Shown here piece by piece: positions 17,471 through 26,733 of a stretch of DNA of 64,000 nt. The stretch is from positions 434,001 to 498,000 of the forward strand of contig JADKEB010000031.1 of the NCBI GenBank assembly GCA_016718205.1, given 5' to 3'. Each line of letters begins with the position of its first letter. Within the stretch, counting starts at the first letter, position 1. The translations under genes and the position numbers were made by a program. The stretch comes from Saprospiraceae bacterium. GTDB taxonomy: Bacteria > Bacteroidota > Bacteroidia > Chitinophagales > Saprospiraceae. The notes beneath the pieces were generated by a model. The model worked only from the letters and a program-made list of their open reading frames with translations, searched no databases and was not told where the DNA came from.

Positions 17471-18757
17471 ATGCTTGCAATAATAAATAATCCGGAAAGA
17501 AATCAATTCAAAAAGCTATCCAAGAGACCTGAAATTGACAATGTGTCATTAAGTACCGGTATACAAACCATCTTCAATGAGGTCAAAAGAAATGGAGATA
17601 GCGCCATACTAAACTATACTGAAAAATTTGATGGTGTCAAATTGGACAAAATCGTAGTTAAAATCGGTCAACCTGAAGAGATTTCAGGTATTGACGAATC
17701 ATTGAAATCATCTATAAAGGTGGCATTTCAAAACATTTATAACTTTCACAAAGCTCAGACGGGTAAGGACATTCAGGTTGAAACCATGCAGGGTATCATT
17801 TGTACCCAAAAATCACTTCCCATCAACAGGATAGGTTTGTACATCCCGGGCGGGAGTGCACCATTGTTTTCTACGGTACTCATGCTTGCGGTTCCTGCCC
17901 GGATAGCAGGATGTAAGGAGGTCATATTGTGCACACCACCTGACAAAACAGGCAATATTCATCCGGCCATTATATATACTGCCGCACTTTGTGGTATAAA
18001 AGAAATAATGGTTGCCGGCGGGTCTCAGGCAATCGCAGGTTTGACATTTGGTACAGAATCCATTCATTCCGTTGACAAAATTTTTGGGCCAGGCAATCAA
18101 TATGTCACAGCTGCAAAACAGATGGCTCAGCAGTACGGTGTCGCTATAGATATGCCAGCAGGACCAAGTGAAGTATTAATTTATGCTGATGAAACATGCA
18201 ATCCGGTATTTGTGGCTTCAGACTTACTGGCACAGGCCGAACATGGCTCAGACAGTCAGGTGATATTGGTTACTGAGTCAATAGAAATCATTGATGCTGT
18301 CAATCAAGCTTTGGGAGAACAAATAAAAAATCTTCCAAGACAGCATTTTGCAAAAGAAGCACTGGGTCACAGTAAAGCTATATTGATGAGTTCTGTAGAT
18401 GATTCATTTGAATTTATCAATCATTACGCTCCCGAGCATTTAATCATAGCTTCAGAATTTTTTGAACAATATGTTGATAAGATCACTAATGCCGGATCTG
18501 TTTTTTTGGGCAATTATTGTCCTGAGAGTGCAGGAGATTATGCTTCAGGTACCAACCACACCTTACCGACAAATGGATGGGCTCGATCATATAGTGGAAT
18601 CAATCTGGATTCATTTTTGAAAAAAATTACCTTTCAGAGCATCTCGCAGGAAGGCTTACAAAGATTGGGTCCTGATATTTTAAATATGGCTGAAGCTGAG
18701 CAGTTACAAGGTCACGCCAATTCTGTAAAAATCAGATTAGAGAACATTGTAAAATAA
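17471..18757 (+). CDS. hisD: histidinol dehydrogenase
   Basis: The 428-residue zinc enzyme makes the last two oxidations from histidinol to histidine. Visible signatures are IGLYIPGGSAPLFSTVLM, IFGPGNQYVTAAK, DMPAGPSEVLIYADE, DLLAQAEHGSDSQ and YAPEHL, followed by GNYCPESAGDYASGTNHTLPT. The length matches the family. It lies 53 bases after hisG. Confidence 0.96.
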   Translation: MLAIINNPERNQFKKLSKRPEIDNVSLSTGIQTIFNEVKRNGDSAILNYTEKFDGVKLDKIVVKIGQPEEISGIDESLKSSIKVAFQNIYNFHKAQTGKDIQVETMQGIICTQKSLPINRIGLYIPGGSAPLFSTVLMLAVPARIAGCKEVILCTPPDKTGNIHPAIIYTAALCGIKEIMVAGGSQAIAGLTFGTESIHSVDKIFGPGNQYVTAAKQMAQQYGVAIDMPAGPSEVLIYADETCNPVFVASDLLAQAEHGSDSQVILVTESIEIIDAVNQALGEQIKNLPRQHFAKEALGHSKAILMSSVDDSFEFINHYAPEHLIIASEFFEQYVDKITNAGSVFLGNYCPESAGDYASGTNHTLPTNGWARSYSGINLDSFLKKITFQSISQEGLQRLGPDILNMAEAEQLQGHANSVKIRLENIVK

Positions 18758-18797
18758 AACGATTCCTAAATTTATTAGCGTGATCAAATAATGAATA

Positions 18798-19844
18798 ATG
18801 AAAGATATATTCAAAAATCTGGTTAGAAAAAATGTGCTTGCACTGGCACCTTACAGTTCAGCCAGAGATGAGTTTACTGAAGTGGCGGAAGTATATATTG
18901 ATGCAAACGAAAATCCTTACAATTGGGATTACAACAGATATCCTGATCCTTATCAGCAAACTTTAAAAAATGCCATCAGTGTATGGAAAAATGTTCCAGC
19001 AGAAAATCTCTTCCTTGGAAATGGATCGGATGAGATTATAGATTTGTTGATAAGGGGCTTTTGCGAACCCCAGCAAGACCATATTCTCACACTCAATCCA
19101 TCATATGGCATGTATAAGGTATCCGCAGATATCAATCATGTCGAAGTAAGGACGTTTCCCCTTGATGAAAATTTCAAGTTTGATAGGGGTGAATTCATCA
19201 AAAACATTAAGCCCGAAGACAAACTAATCTTCATATGCTCACCCAATAATCCGAGTGGAAATACTTATTCAAATGAAGACATTATCAGCATCTGTGATCG
19301 ATTTTCCGGTTTAGTGGTCGTAGATGAAGCCTATATTGACTTTGCAGATACCCAAAGTATGGTGAGATATATCGGGCAAATTCCCAATCTGGTGGTGATG
19401 CAGACTTTGTCTAAAGCGATGGGAGCTGCAGGTATTCGTTTAGGGATCGGTTTTATGGATGTTGACCTCGTGGCAGTCCTGAATAAGATTAAACCACCGT
19501 ACAACATCAATGAAGCTTCTCAGAAGATTGCCCTTTCCATAGTACAAAACAGACAGCAGAAAATGGTACAGGTATCCGAAATTCTGAATGAACGTATAAA
19601 AGTTACTGATCAGATAAGTCATTATAAATTTGTGAAAAAAGTATTTCCGACAGAAGCAAATTTTGTACTCGTCAGGGTGGATGATGCAGATCATTTGTAT
19701 CGTTATTTGTTATCCAAAGGAATCGTGGCTCGTAATAGAAACAAACAATTCAGGTGCGAAGGTTGTATCCGTTTTACCATAGGAACCCCTGCAGAAAATC
19801 ATGTGCTCATGCAAGCTTTGAATGAATATCAAAACCAATATTGA
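18798..19844 (+). CDS. hisC: histidinol-phosphate aminotransferase
   Basis: The 348-residue PLP enzyme transaminates imidazole-acetol phosphate. It shows ANENPYNWDYNRYPDPYQQ near the N-terminus, FLGNGSDEIIDLLIRG, FICSPNNPSGN, VVDEAYIDFA and the PLP lysine in TLSKAMGAAGIRLG. The start at 18798 is 40 bases after hisD; another ATG at 18791 is out of frame. It ends two bases before the hisB ATG at 19847. Confidence 0.95.
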   Translation: MKDIFKNLVRKNVLALAPYSSARDEFTEVAEVYIDANENPYNWDYNRYPDPYQQTLKNAISVWKNVPAENLFLGNGSDEIIDLLIRGFCEPQQDHILTLNPSYGMYKVSADINHVEVRTFPLDENFKFDRGEFIKNIKPEDKLIFICSPNNPSGNTYSNEDIISICDRFSGLVVVDEAYIDFADTQSMVRYIGQIPNLVVMQTLSKAMGAAGIRLGIGFMDVDLVAVLNKIKPPYNINEASQKIALSIVQNRQQKMVQVSEILNERIKVTDQISHYKFVKKVFPTEANFVLVRVDDADHLYRYLLSKGIVARNRNKQFRCEGCIRFTIGTPAENHVLMQALNEYQNQY

Positions 19845-19846
19845 AG

Positions 19847-20956
19847 ATGAAAAAAATATTATTTATTGACAGAGATGGTGTGATCATCAAAGAACCTGCT
19901 GACTATCAGATAGACTCTATTGACAAATTGGAGTTTTTGCCGGGTTTATTTAAGTATCTGGGCGATATAGCATCCAAATTGGACTATATTTTTGTGATGG
20001 TCACCAATCAGGACGGCTTGGGGACAGATAGTTTTCCGGAAAAGGACTTTTGGCCTGTGCAGGAGTTGATTTTAAGGAGTCTTGCGAATGAAGGTATCAA
20101 TTTTGAGCAGGTGTGCATAGACAGGAGTCTTCCGCATGAAAACAGTCCCTATAGAAAACCTGGAACTGCCATGCTGACAAAATATATGACCGGACAGTAT
20201 GATCTTGAAAATTCTTACGTCATCGGTGACAGAGCTACAGATATTATGTTGGCTAAAAACCTTGGATCAAAGAGTATTTTACTCAAAAATGAACTTCATC
20301 ATGTAGATGTGACTACTATTGCTCCAACATTTATGGTAAAATCCTGGCATGATATATACAAAACCTTGATTACTGTTGACAGGAAGGCAAGATTGAAAAG
20401 AATGACTTCTGAAACCGGTATCGAAGGTTTGATCAATCTGGATGGAAATGGATTGAGTGAAATAAAAACAGGTCTGCCTTTTTTTGATCATATGCTTGAT
20501 CAGATAGCCAAACATGCACAAATTGATCTCTTTCTGACTTGCAAAGGAGACCTACATGTAGACGAGCACCATACCATAGAGGATTCAGCTATTGTGCTTG
20601 GAAAACTCTTTTCAGAAGCATTGGGAAAAAAAGCCGGAATTCAACGATATGGTTTTGCCTTGCCAATGGATGAATCTCAGGCCCAGGTTTTATTGGATTT
20701 TGGGGGCAGACCATGGATTGTTTGGGATGTGACATTTAGCAGAGAGAAAATTGGTGATATGCCTACTGAAATGTTCTATCATTTTTTTAAGTCATTTTCA
20801 GATAATGCATTGTGTAATCTTAATATTAAAGCCGAAGGAAGTAATGAACATCATATTATTGAATCCGTTTTTAAAGCATTTGCAAAGGCGATTTTAATGG
20901 CAAAAACCAGAAATGCATCAACCATGGATATTCCAAGTACAAAGGGTAGCCTTTAA
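19847..20956 (+). CDS. hisB: bifunctional histidinol-phosphatase / imidazoleglycerol-phosphate dehydratase
   Basis: From the ATG at 19847 the protein has about 369 residues. The N-terminal HAD phosphatase (about 1-165) has FIDRDGVI and MVTNQDGLGT, and YVIGDRATDIMLAKNLG near its end. The C-terminal dehydratase (about 175-369) has two manganese-binding HHxxE repeats, DEHHTIEDSAI and NEHHIIESVFKA. An in-frame TTG lies six bases earlier, overlapping the hisC stop, but ATG is preferred. The fusion of the two steps is known in Enterobacteria and many Bacteroidota. Confidence 0.95.
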   Translation: MKKILFIDRDGVIIKEPADYQIDSIDKLEFLPGLFKYLGDIASKLDYIFVMVTNQDGLGTDSFPEKDFWPVQELILRSLANEGINFEQVCIDRSLPHENSPYRKPGTAMLTKYMTGQYDLENSYVIGDRATDIMLAKNLGSKSILLKNELHHVDVTTIAPTFMVKSWHDIYKTLITVDRKARLKRMTSETGIEGLINLDGNGLSEIKTGLPFFDHMLDQIAKHAQIDLFLTCKGDLHVDEHHTIEDSAIVLGKLFSEALGKKAGIQRYGFALPMDESQAQVLLDFGGRPWIVWDVTFSREKIGDMPTEMFYHFFKSFSDNALCNLNIKAEGSNEHHIIESVFKAFAKAILMAKTRNASTMDIPSTKGSL

Positions 20957-21028
20957 ATTCCGGATAAAAGACGAAGTAAATCCCATCACACAACATCCAC
21001 AAGCCAAAGCAAAACCAAAATACAGATT

Positions 21029-21637
21029 ATGACAGTACTATTAGATTATGGAGCAGGCAATACCAAATCAGTCATGAATGCCTTGGATCGGATCGGAGCA
21101 CCGTATATACTATCGGATGATAAGGAAATCATTGATCATTCTTCCAGATTGATTCTCCCGGGCGTCGGGCATGCCGCAGCGGCGATGGACCAACTGAAGT
21201 CCCGTAACCTGATTGCAACACTTAAAAATTATCGAAAGCCATTTCTGGGCATATGTCTCGGAATGCAGTTGATGTTTGACCATTCAGAAGAAGGGGATAC
21301 CCCATGCTTAGGTTTGATACCCGGTACAGTGAAGAAATTTATTTCTGATACTGTAAACAAAGTACCTCATATGGGATGGAATGATTTTACAAATGACAAA
21401 GGACATTATATTTTTGACGGAACAGACGGAGCTAATGACGCTGCTTATTTTGTACACAGCTATTATGTGTCCCTTTCTGAGTTTACTATTTCTTCTTGTA
21501 ACTATATCATACCATTTTCAGCAGCAGTGTCTTTTGAAAACTTCACGGGCATACAATTTCATCCGGAGAAGTCAGGAGCTGCCGGTCAAAACATTTTATA
21601 CAATTTTACAAATTCAGCTGATAACAATGCAAACTAA
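21029..21637 (+). CDS. hisH: imidazole glycerol phosphate synthase, glutaminase subunit
   Basis: The 202-residue class I glutamine amidotransferase has the nucleophile Cys in FLGICLGMQLMF and the His/Glu pair in GIQFHPEKSG. It supplies ammonia to HisF, encoded two genes downstream. Its end overlaps the hisA start by 11 bases, which suggests translational coupling. Confidence 0.95.
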   Translation: MTVLLDYGAGNTKSVMNALDRIGAPYILSDDKEIIDHSSRLILPGVGHAAAAMDQLKSRNLIATLKNYRKPFLGICLGMQLMFDHSEEGDTPCLGLIPGTVKKFISDTVNKVPHMGWNDFTNDKGHYIFDGTDGANDAAYFVHSYYVSLSEFTISSCNYIIPFSAAVSFENFTGIQFHPEKSGAAGQNILYNFTNSADNNAN

Positions 21638-22340
21638 AATTTATCCTGCAATTGACATCATCGATGGTCAGTGTGTCAGACTTACCAAAGGAAATTATGA
21701 TACAGTTAAGGTATATGATAGCGAACCGCTGGAAGTGGCAAAACAGTTTGAAGATGCTGGAGCAAAATACCTACACGTAGTCGATCTGGATGCAGCCAAA
21801 AATCCGGAAAATAATAACAGGAAGCTCATATCAAGAATCATTCGGAGCACCGGATTATTGATACAAACCGGCGGTGGCATCCGGCAGGAAGCAGATGTGG
21901 CAGAGTTACTTGATCTCGGAGCTGACAGATTGATCATAGGTAGTGTGGCGGTAACCAAAAGAGATGAAGTGTATCATTGGATTTCAAAATTCGGAGGACA
22001 TAGAATAGTGATTGGTGCTGATGTAAAAGATGAAATGATCGCTACTCATGGTTGGTTGAAGGTTTCTGATGAAAAAATATCAGATTTTATAGTAAGCTAT
22101 ATGCAGCATGGTGGAACTACATTTCTGTGTACGGACATCTCAAAAGACGGCATGCTGGCCGGTAGTTCCATCGATCTATATGGTAAATTGATTCAACAAT
22201 TTCCAGGCATTAATTTATTGGCTTCTGGTGGAGTGACAAGTTTAGATGAAGTAGAGATGCTTAAAAAAATGGGTATGGAAGGAATTATTATAGGCAAAGC
22301 CATTTATGAACAAAAGATCAAAGTGTCAGACCTGTTTTGA
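21627..22340 (+). CDS. hisA: ProFAR isomerase
   Basis: The true start is the ATG at 21627, giving 237 residues; the frame stays open upstream only by chance over hisH. The TIM barrel begins KIYPAIDIIDGQCVRLTKG with the catalytic Asp, and includes LHVVDLDAAK, TGGGIR, and the second catalytic Asp in CTDISKDGMLAG. It isomerises ProFAR to PRFAR. It overlaps hisH by 11 bases. Confidence 0.95.
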   Translation: MQTKIYPAIDIIDGQCVRLTKGNYDTVKVYDSEPLEVAKQFEDAGAKYLHVVDLDAAKNPENNNRKLISRIIRSTGLLIQTGGGIRQEADVAELLDLGADRLIIGSVAVTKRDEVYHWISKFGGHRIVIGADVKDEMIATHGWLKVSDEKISDFIVSYMQHGGTTFLCTDISKDGMLAGSSIDLYGKLIQQFPGINLLASGGVTSLDEVEMLKKMGMEGIIIGKAIYEQKIKVSDLF

Positions 22341-22431
22341 TTAAGTACCATAAAATAAAGCGATTGAATAAACAGGCGAAAAAATTTGTGATAATAATGT
22401 TGAAAGTAATAAAAATTAAAGAACGGGAACA

Positions 22432-22467
22432 CTCCCTCCATTTTTAGGGAGGGTCGGGGTGGGTAAA
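22432..22467. repeat. GC-rich hairpin repeat with GGGTAAA tail
   Basis: CTCCCT at 22432-22437 pairs with AGGGAG at 22446-22451, followed by a G-rich tail ending GGGTGGGTAAA. Related hairpin-plus-tail sequences occur at 28811-28840 and 31262-31296 inside inverted-repeat elements. Here it lies between hisA and hisF, without clear flanking arms and without a T-run, so it does not look like a terminator. Confidence 0.5.
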
Positions 22468-22495
22468 CTTAGAGGAATATAAAAAATGAAGGCAA

Positions 22496-23272
22496 ATGCT
22501 CAAAAAAAGAATCATACCATGTCTCGATATCAAAGATGGAAGAACGGTCAAAGGGACAAACTTTGTCAACCTTCGTGATGCAGGTGATCCGGTCGCTCTT
22601 GCAGAGAGATATAATCAGGAAGGTGCCGATGAACTCGTATTTCTGGATATCAGTGCTTCACTGGAGAACAGGCAAACTCTTGTCAATCTTGTCAATGAAG
22701 TGGGCAAAGCCATCAACATCCCCTTTGCGGTAGGTGGTGGCATCAATGATCTGCACATCGTATACAAACTCCTTCAAAATGGAGCTGATAAAGTCAGTGT
22801 CAATTCTGCCGGACTTAAGAACCCAGAACTGATCACTGAGATTGCCAAGGCCTTTGGAGAGCAATGCCTGATTGTGGCCATAGATGCACGCTATGTTGAC
22901 GGCGAGTGGATTGTACACAGCCATGGTGGCACAAGACCTACGGAAAGACTACTGTTTGAGTGGGCGTGTGAGGTGCAGGAACTCGGAGCCGGAGAGATAC
23001 TTTTTACTTCCATGGATCATGACGGCACAAAAAATGGCTTCGCTATAGAAGCACTAAAAAAAATGAATCAAATGCTCCATATTCCTATCGTAGCATCCGG
23101 CGGTGCGGGCACTATACAACATTTTGTTGATGTTTTTGAGCAGACTGATGTAAGTGCTGCATTGGCAGCAAGTGTATTTCATTTTCAGGAGATAGAAATA
23201 GTTAATTTAAAGGATCAATTAAATAATGCAGGTATTCCGATCAGAAGGAGTATGCAAAAATCACAAATATGA
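22496..23272 (+). CDS. hisF: imidazole glycerol phosphate synthase, cyclase subunit
   Basis: The 258-residue TIM barrel starts LKKRIIPCLDIKDGRTVKG (first catalytic Asp) and has ELVFLDISAS, AVGGGI, and the second catalytic Asp in FTSMDHDGTKNG. It partners HisH. A 155-base gap with a GC-rich hairpin repeat separates it from hisA, the only sizeable gap within the operon; transcription may still read through. Confidence 0.96.
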   Translation: MLKKRIIPCLDIKDGRTVKGTNFVNLRDAGDPVALAERYNQEGADELVFLDISASLENRQTLVNLVNEVGKAINIPFAVGGGINDLHIVYKLLQNGADKVSVNSAGLKNPELITEIAKAFGEQCLIVAIDARYVDGEWIVHSHGGTRPTERLLFEWACEVQELGAGEILFTSMDHDGTKNGFAIEALKKMNQMLHIPIVASGGAGTIQHFVDVFEQTDVSAALAASVFHFQEIEIVNLKDQLNNAGIPIRRSMQKSQI

Positions 23273-23883
23273 TGATAGATATCAATAAAATAGATTTTAA
23301 AAAAGGACATGGTCTTGTGCCGGTCATTGCACAGGATATTGATACCCAAAAAGTATTGATGATGGGCTATGCCAATGAGGAAGCAATACAAGTCTCTCAA
23401 AAATCCGGAAAACTGACTTTTTTCAGCAGGTCAAAAAACAGGCTTTGGACCAAAGGGGAAGAAAGTGGAAATTTTCTCGAGATCATCTCTATGGCATTGG
23501 ACTGTGATGTTGACACCATACTGGCCAAAGTTCGTCCAAAAGGCCCTGTATGCCATACGGGTACAGATACTTGCTGGGCAGAAGCCAATCCACCATCAGA
23601 GATACATTTCATTGAAAAACTTGAAAGCGTGATTGAGGATCGTAAAAAACGATTCAATGCAGAAAATTCCTATGTGGCCAGCCTTTTTGCCAAAGGAATC
23701 AACAAGATAGCCCAGAAAGTAGGAGAGGAGGCTGTCGAAATGGTCATCGAGTCCAAGGATGACAATGAAGCCCTTTTTCTGGGAGAAGCAGCAGATCTGT
23801 TATTTCATTATTTGATTTTGCTGCAAGCTAAAGGGTATAAAATTGATGATGTGCTGAAGGTATTGCAAGAGCGGCATAAGTGA
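23269..23883 (+). CDS. hisIE: bifunctional phosphoribosyl-AMP cyclohydrolase / phosphoribosyl-ATP pyrophosphatase
   Basis: The 204-residue fusion has HisI in the N-terminal half (KVLMMGYANEEAI, LTFFSRSKNRLWTKGEESGN, DCDVDTILAKV, CHTGTDTCW with zinc-binding Cys) and HisE in the C-terminal half (LESVIEDRKK, INKIAQKVGEEAVEMVIE, EAADLLFHYLILL). It overlaps the hisF stop by four bases. It is the last gene of the operon; I do not see a strong terminator after it. Confidence 0.95.
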   Translation: MMIDINKIDFKKGHGLVPVIAQDIDTQKVLMMGYANEEAIQVSQKSGKLTFFSRSKNRLWTKGEESGNFLEIISMALDCDVDTILAKVRPKGPVCHTGTDTCWAEANPPSEIHFIEKLESVIEDRKKRFNAENSYVASLFAKGINKIAQKVGEEAVEMVIESKDDNEALFLGEAADLLFHYLILLQAKGYKIDDVLKVLQERHK

Positions 23884-23914
23884 TTTGAATCATTTATCAG
23901 TATGATGTAAGTCA

Positions 23915-23946
23915 TTGCTATTGATCGAATAATATACTTAATTTTG
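23915..23946 (+). promoter_or_regulatory. candidate promoter of the lipoprotein gene at 24 kb
   Basis: TTG at 23915-23917 and TAATTTTG at 23939-23946 are separated by 21 bases, fitting the Bacteroidota -33/-7 spacing. Transcription would begin near 23953, ahead of both candidate start codons (ATG 23976, TTG 24010). Confidence 0.5.
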
Positions 23947-23992
23947 TGTATTTTAACTCTTAAAATTTCAATGTTATGAAAAATTGTATTAA

Positions 23993-24013
23993 ATTGCACC
24001 ATTGCACCATTGC
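23993..24013 (+). repeat. octamer tandem repeat ATTGCACC at a gene start
   Basis: ATTGCACC occurs at 23993-24000 and 24001-24008, followed by partial ATTGC at 24009-24013. The unit length is not a multiple of three, so copy changes shift the reading frame from the ATG at 23976. With no extra units the ATG frame would read MKNCIKLLKFYLLAF, joining a lipoprotein signal. Confidence 0.6.
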
Positions 24014-25041
24014 TTAAGTTTTACTTATTAGCTTTTATTGCCCTCTCCTTATTTTCTTGTCAAAAAGACAATGTTTTAGTTGAAGATCTTACCGCTGAAA
24101 AAAATGAAAGTACTGAAAAAAGACTGAATGAAATCAACGAATTTATTAAAATGGTCAAATCAGATGGGTTGGAGTCAAGAAACAAAAAAGATGCGCAATG
24201 GACACCCCAGGAATTTGAGTCACTGACTGAAGATGCCATAAATGTAAAGTTCAGCCACAATCTAACACATTTCAGTAAGTTTTACACCAAATTTGATACC
24301 TTGACCTTCCAGCTCTCTGGATGTAAGATTGCTGAAAAAGATGCTAAAAAACTATTTAATGATATTTTGAAGTCTTCCCAAGATGTGTATAAGGCCAAAT
24401 CAGCCGATCTGAAACGACTTGCGCTTGTGAGCCTTGATGTCGTACAGGCGGATTGCAATCAAATGGAAATATCACTTATGACTAAAATTGGTTTAAAATA
24501 CAAAGAGTTGCAAGTACAAAGCAGGAATGTTATCCCCGGCAGACCATTTATGTTTGATGAAGGTACTTGGTTTGAAAGACATGCACAAGGTCCTCTTCCT
24601 CCTTCAAGTCCACTTCATGCATCTTTGGATTGTTATTCAGGAGAACCAGTTTATACTTCAGCACAGATTGCTGACAAAGCCTATAATAATTATTGGTATT
24701 TTGGTCAGTTGCCAGCTCCAGGCACTTTTATAAATCAAAATTTAGATTATGCCACATCACTTCCTTGTGCCCCCGCTTATCTTCCAGGTCTCTGGTATGG
24801 CCCAGATGGTGAAAGTATTCATTCAGGATGTGCTACAGAAATTGAGTTGAATGGATATGTAAATATTTTGACTGATTGGATCTATAGTAAAACTTCGGCA
24901 AATAAATATTGTATAGATATCATATGTTATGATTTCGTTAGACCATGTTTTGGCCCTGTCCAACACTATAGGGTATGGCAAAATGACGCCACATTTGCAG
25001 ATTATGTAGTAACTATGGAGCCACCATGTTGCTTTGAATAA
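24010..25041 (+). CDS. putative exported lipoprotein of unknown function
   Basis: The open frame encodes 343 residues. A hydrophobic stretch LLAFIALSLFSC ending in Cys near position 17 is a good lipoprotein signal. The first half is helical and charged; the second half is rich in aromatic residues and Cys, ending EPPCCFE. No domain is recognised. The listed start is a TTG; the nearest ATG (23976) is out of frame because of the octamer repeat at 23993-24013, which may switch the gene. It is followed at once by another exported protein gene. Confidence 0.6.
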   Translation: MLKFYLLAFIALSLFSCQKDNVLVEDLTAEKNESTEKRLNEINEFIKMVKSDGLESRNKKDAQWTPQEFESLTEDAINVKFSHNLTHFSKFYTKFDTLTFQLSGCKIAEKDAKKLFNDILKSSQDVYKAKSADLKRLALVSLDVVQADCNQMEISLMTKIGLKYKELQVQSRNVIPGRPFMFDEGTWFERHAQGPLPPSSPLHASLDCYSGEPVYTSAQIADKAYNNYWYFGQLPAPGTFINQNLDYATSLPCAPAYLPGLWYGPDGESIHSGCATEIELNGYVNILTDWIYSKTSANKYCIDIICYDFVRPCFGPVQHYRVWQNDATFADYVVTMEPPCCFE

Positions 25042-25090
25042 ATGTGTAAAAATGAACTTTATGTTTAATTTTAATTATCTTCCAGTCATT

Positions 25091-26608
25091 ATGAAAAGTA
25101 GAATTGGAATTTTAATAATAATTTTTACTTCCTATATAATAGGGCACGGTCAACAACAAGCCGTGCCCATTTGGGAGTATAATTCGCACATCAATGCATT
25201 GCCATTTTTAGTTCAGGAAAGTACATCAGGTAATTTTTTGATGTACACAAAAGATGATGATCCAAATTTTGATCTTGAAAGTCGGTTTTGTATTTTGGAT
25301 AAAGATGGAAAACAAAAAAGTGAAAAACTTCTCTTACATGACTCTCTTGATATTAGGTTCCTGGATGTTATTTGGTCAGATGCAGAAGGTGTCTTTATTG
25401 TCTTTGGTATTGCAGCTAACACTTTGTTTTTAGAAGGAAATATCCAATATAATTCATATAGATCTATGGTTACATTGAAAGTAGATGAAAATCTAAATTT
25501 CATAACATTAGATTATAAAAAGTTAGAAAGTGCCTTTGGATATTCCAGCCTAAAGGTGTACAATAATCAAAAAGAGTATCTTGTTGTACTGTCATCAGTT
25601 ATTAATGGGGCAGGTGGTTTATCTCAGTCCACTCAATTTGAAACAGCTTTTGTAAGGGTCAAAAAAAGTGGGCAGATTGTGTCTTATGATTATATAAAAG
25701 ATGGAAAGGCCAGTTGTCAATGTGTGGTTCCAATTTATAATAGTAGCGGTTATTACTGTCCTGGACCTGCAGGTTACAATTTGGATTCCAATTTTATTTT
25801 TAAAGAGTACGAAACCAATAGGAAAGAATCTGTCTTTCATTTTAAGTCAACAGCCACTTATCCAAATTGGACTTATAATTTTCTAGGTCACGAATTTAAG
25901 ATGTGTTTTCCATGGACTAACGGCGATTACCTTTTAAGCAACACATTTATTGGTCCCAGGGTCGGGATACCACACAAACCAGGCAATACTATTATTTTCT
26001 TATTATCTCATACAAATTCTGACACTATCAGAACTGTTGGATTTGGAAGTGGATATCTTGCTTTTTTAATTCAAACTATGGATGTCTCCAGCGACTCTAT
26101 GATTTATGCAGGGAATAATAACTATCAATATTCAGAAATTGCGAAGTTTGATAAAAACCTAAATAAAATTTGGCAAATACAGTATTCTTTCAAAGATTAC
26201 AATCAAAATACTTTTGGAATTAAGGCATCAAAAGACAACGGGTTTTATATTTACGGAATAAAGAAAAAAATTAGCATGCAAGATAATAAATGGACACCCT
26301 TTTTAGCCCGATTTGATAAAAACGGCGGGTTTGTTTCTTCCACAGATGGAATTGAGTTCAACACGACGATAAAAGTATACCCCAATCCTTTTGCACAGTA
26401 TTTGCAATTGGAATTACAGACATCAGGAGGAGAAATGGAATTCAGACTATTTGATCTGAATGGCAGAAATGTGTTTGTACAGCATCATCTTGAGACAGGA
26501 GTACATACTCTGGACCTATCTGCCTTACCTGTAGGCACCTACATATACAAGATTTATCAGAGTGGAAAAGAGATATCCAGCGATAAATGTGTGAAAATAC
26601 AGGAATAA
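25091..26608 (+). CDS. exported protein with T9SS type A sorting domain
   Basis: From the ATG at 25091 the protein has about 505 residues with a signal peptide (IGILIIIFTSYIIGHGQ). The body has repeated strands such as FDKNLNKIWQIQYSF, which resemble a beta-propeller-like or delta-60-repeat-like fold. The C-terminal 75 residues are a type A sorting domain: VYPNPFAQYLQLEL, FRLFDLNGRNVF, LDLSALPVGTYIYKI and a final basic KCVKIQE. It should be secreted through the type IX system and attached to the surface. The frame is open further upstream over the end of the previous gene, but the start before the signal peptide is preferred. Confidence 0.8.
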   Translation: MKSRIGILIIIFTSYIIGHGQQQAVPIWEYNSHINALPFLVQESTSGNFLMYTKDDDPNFDLESRFCILDKDGKQKSEKLLLHDSLDIRFLDVIWSDAEGVFIVFGIAANTLFLEGNIQYNSYRSMVTLKVDENLNFITLDYKKLESAFGYSSLKVYNNQKEYLVVLSSVINGAGGLSQSTQFETAFVRVKKSGQIVSYDYIKDGKASCQCVVPIYNSSGYYCPGPAGYNLDSNFIFKEYETNRKESVFHFKSTATYPNWTYNFLGHEFKMCFPWTNGDYLLSNTFIGPRVGIPHKPGNTIIFLLSHTNSDTIRTVGFGSGYLAFLIQTMDVSSDSMIYAGNNNYQYSEIAKFDKNLNKIWQIQYSFKDYNQNTFGIKASKDNGFYIYGIKKKISMQDNKWTPFLARFDKNGGFVSSTDGIEFNTTIKVYPNPFAQYLQLELQTSGGEMEFRLFDLNGRNVFVQHHLETGVHTLDLSALPVGTYIYKIYQSGKEISSDKCVKIQE

Positions 26609-26733
26609 AAACAAGTAAAAACATGAGACCCTTGTCAATTTTGGTCTTAAAGATCGGAAAAAAGAACACAATGCTGAAAGTTGTAAACCATTGACCCATC
26701 ATACATTACGTGATTTCCTTCCTTTTTGCAATT

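Noticed and set aside
21381..21626. N-terminal extension of HisA by 82 residues
   Set aside because: It lies over hisH in another frame and reads as non-coding; the ATG at 21627 fits the family start.
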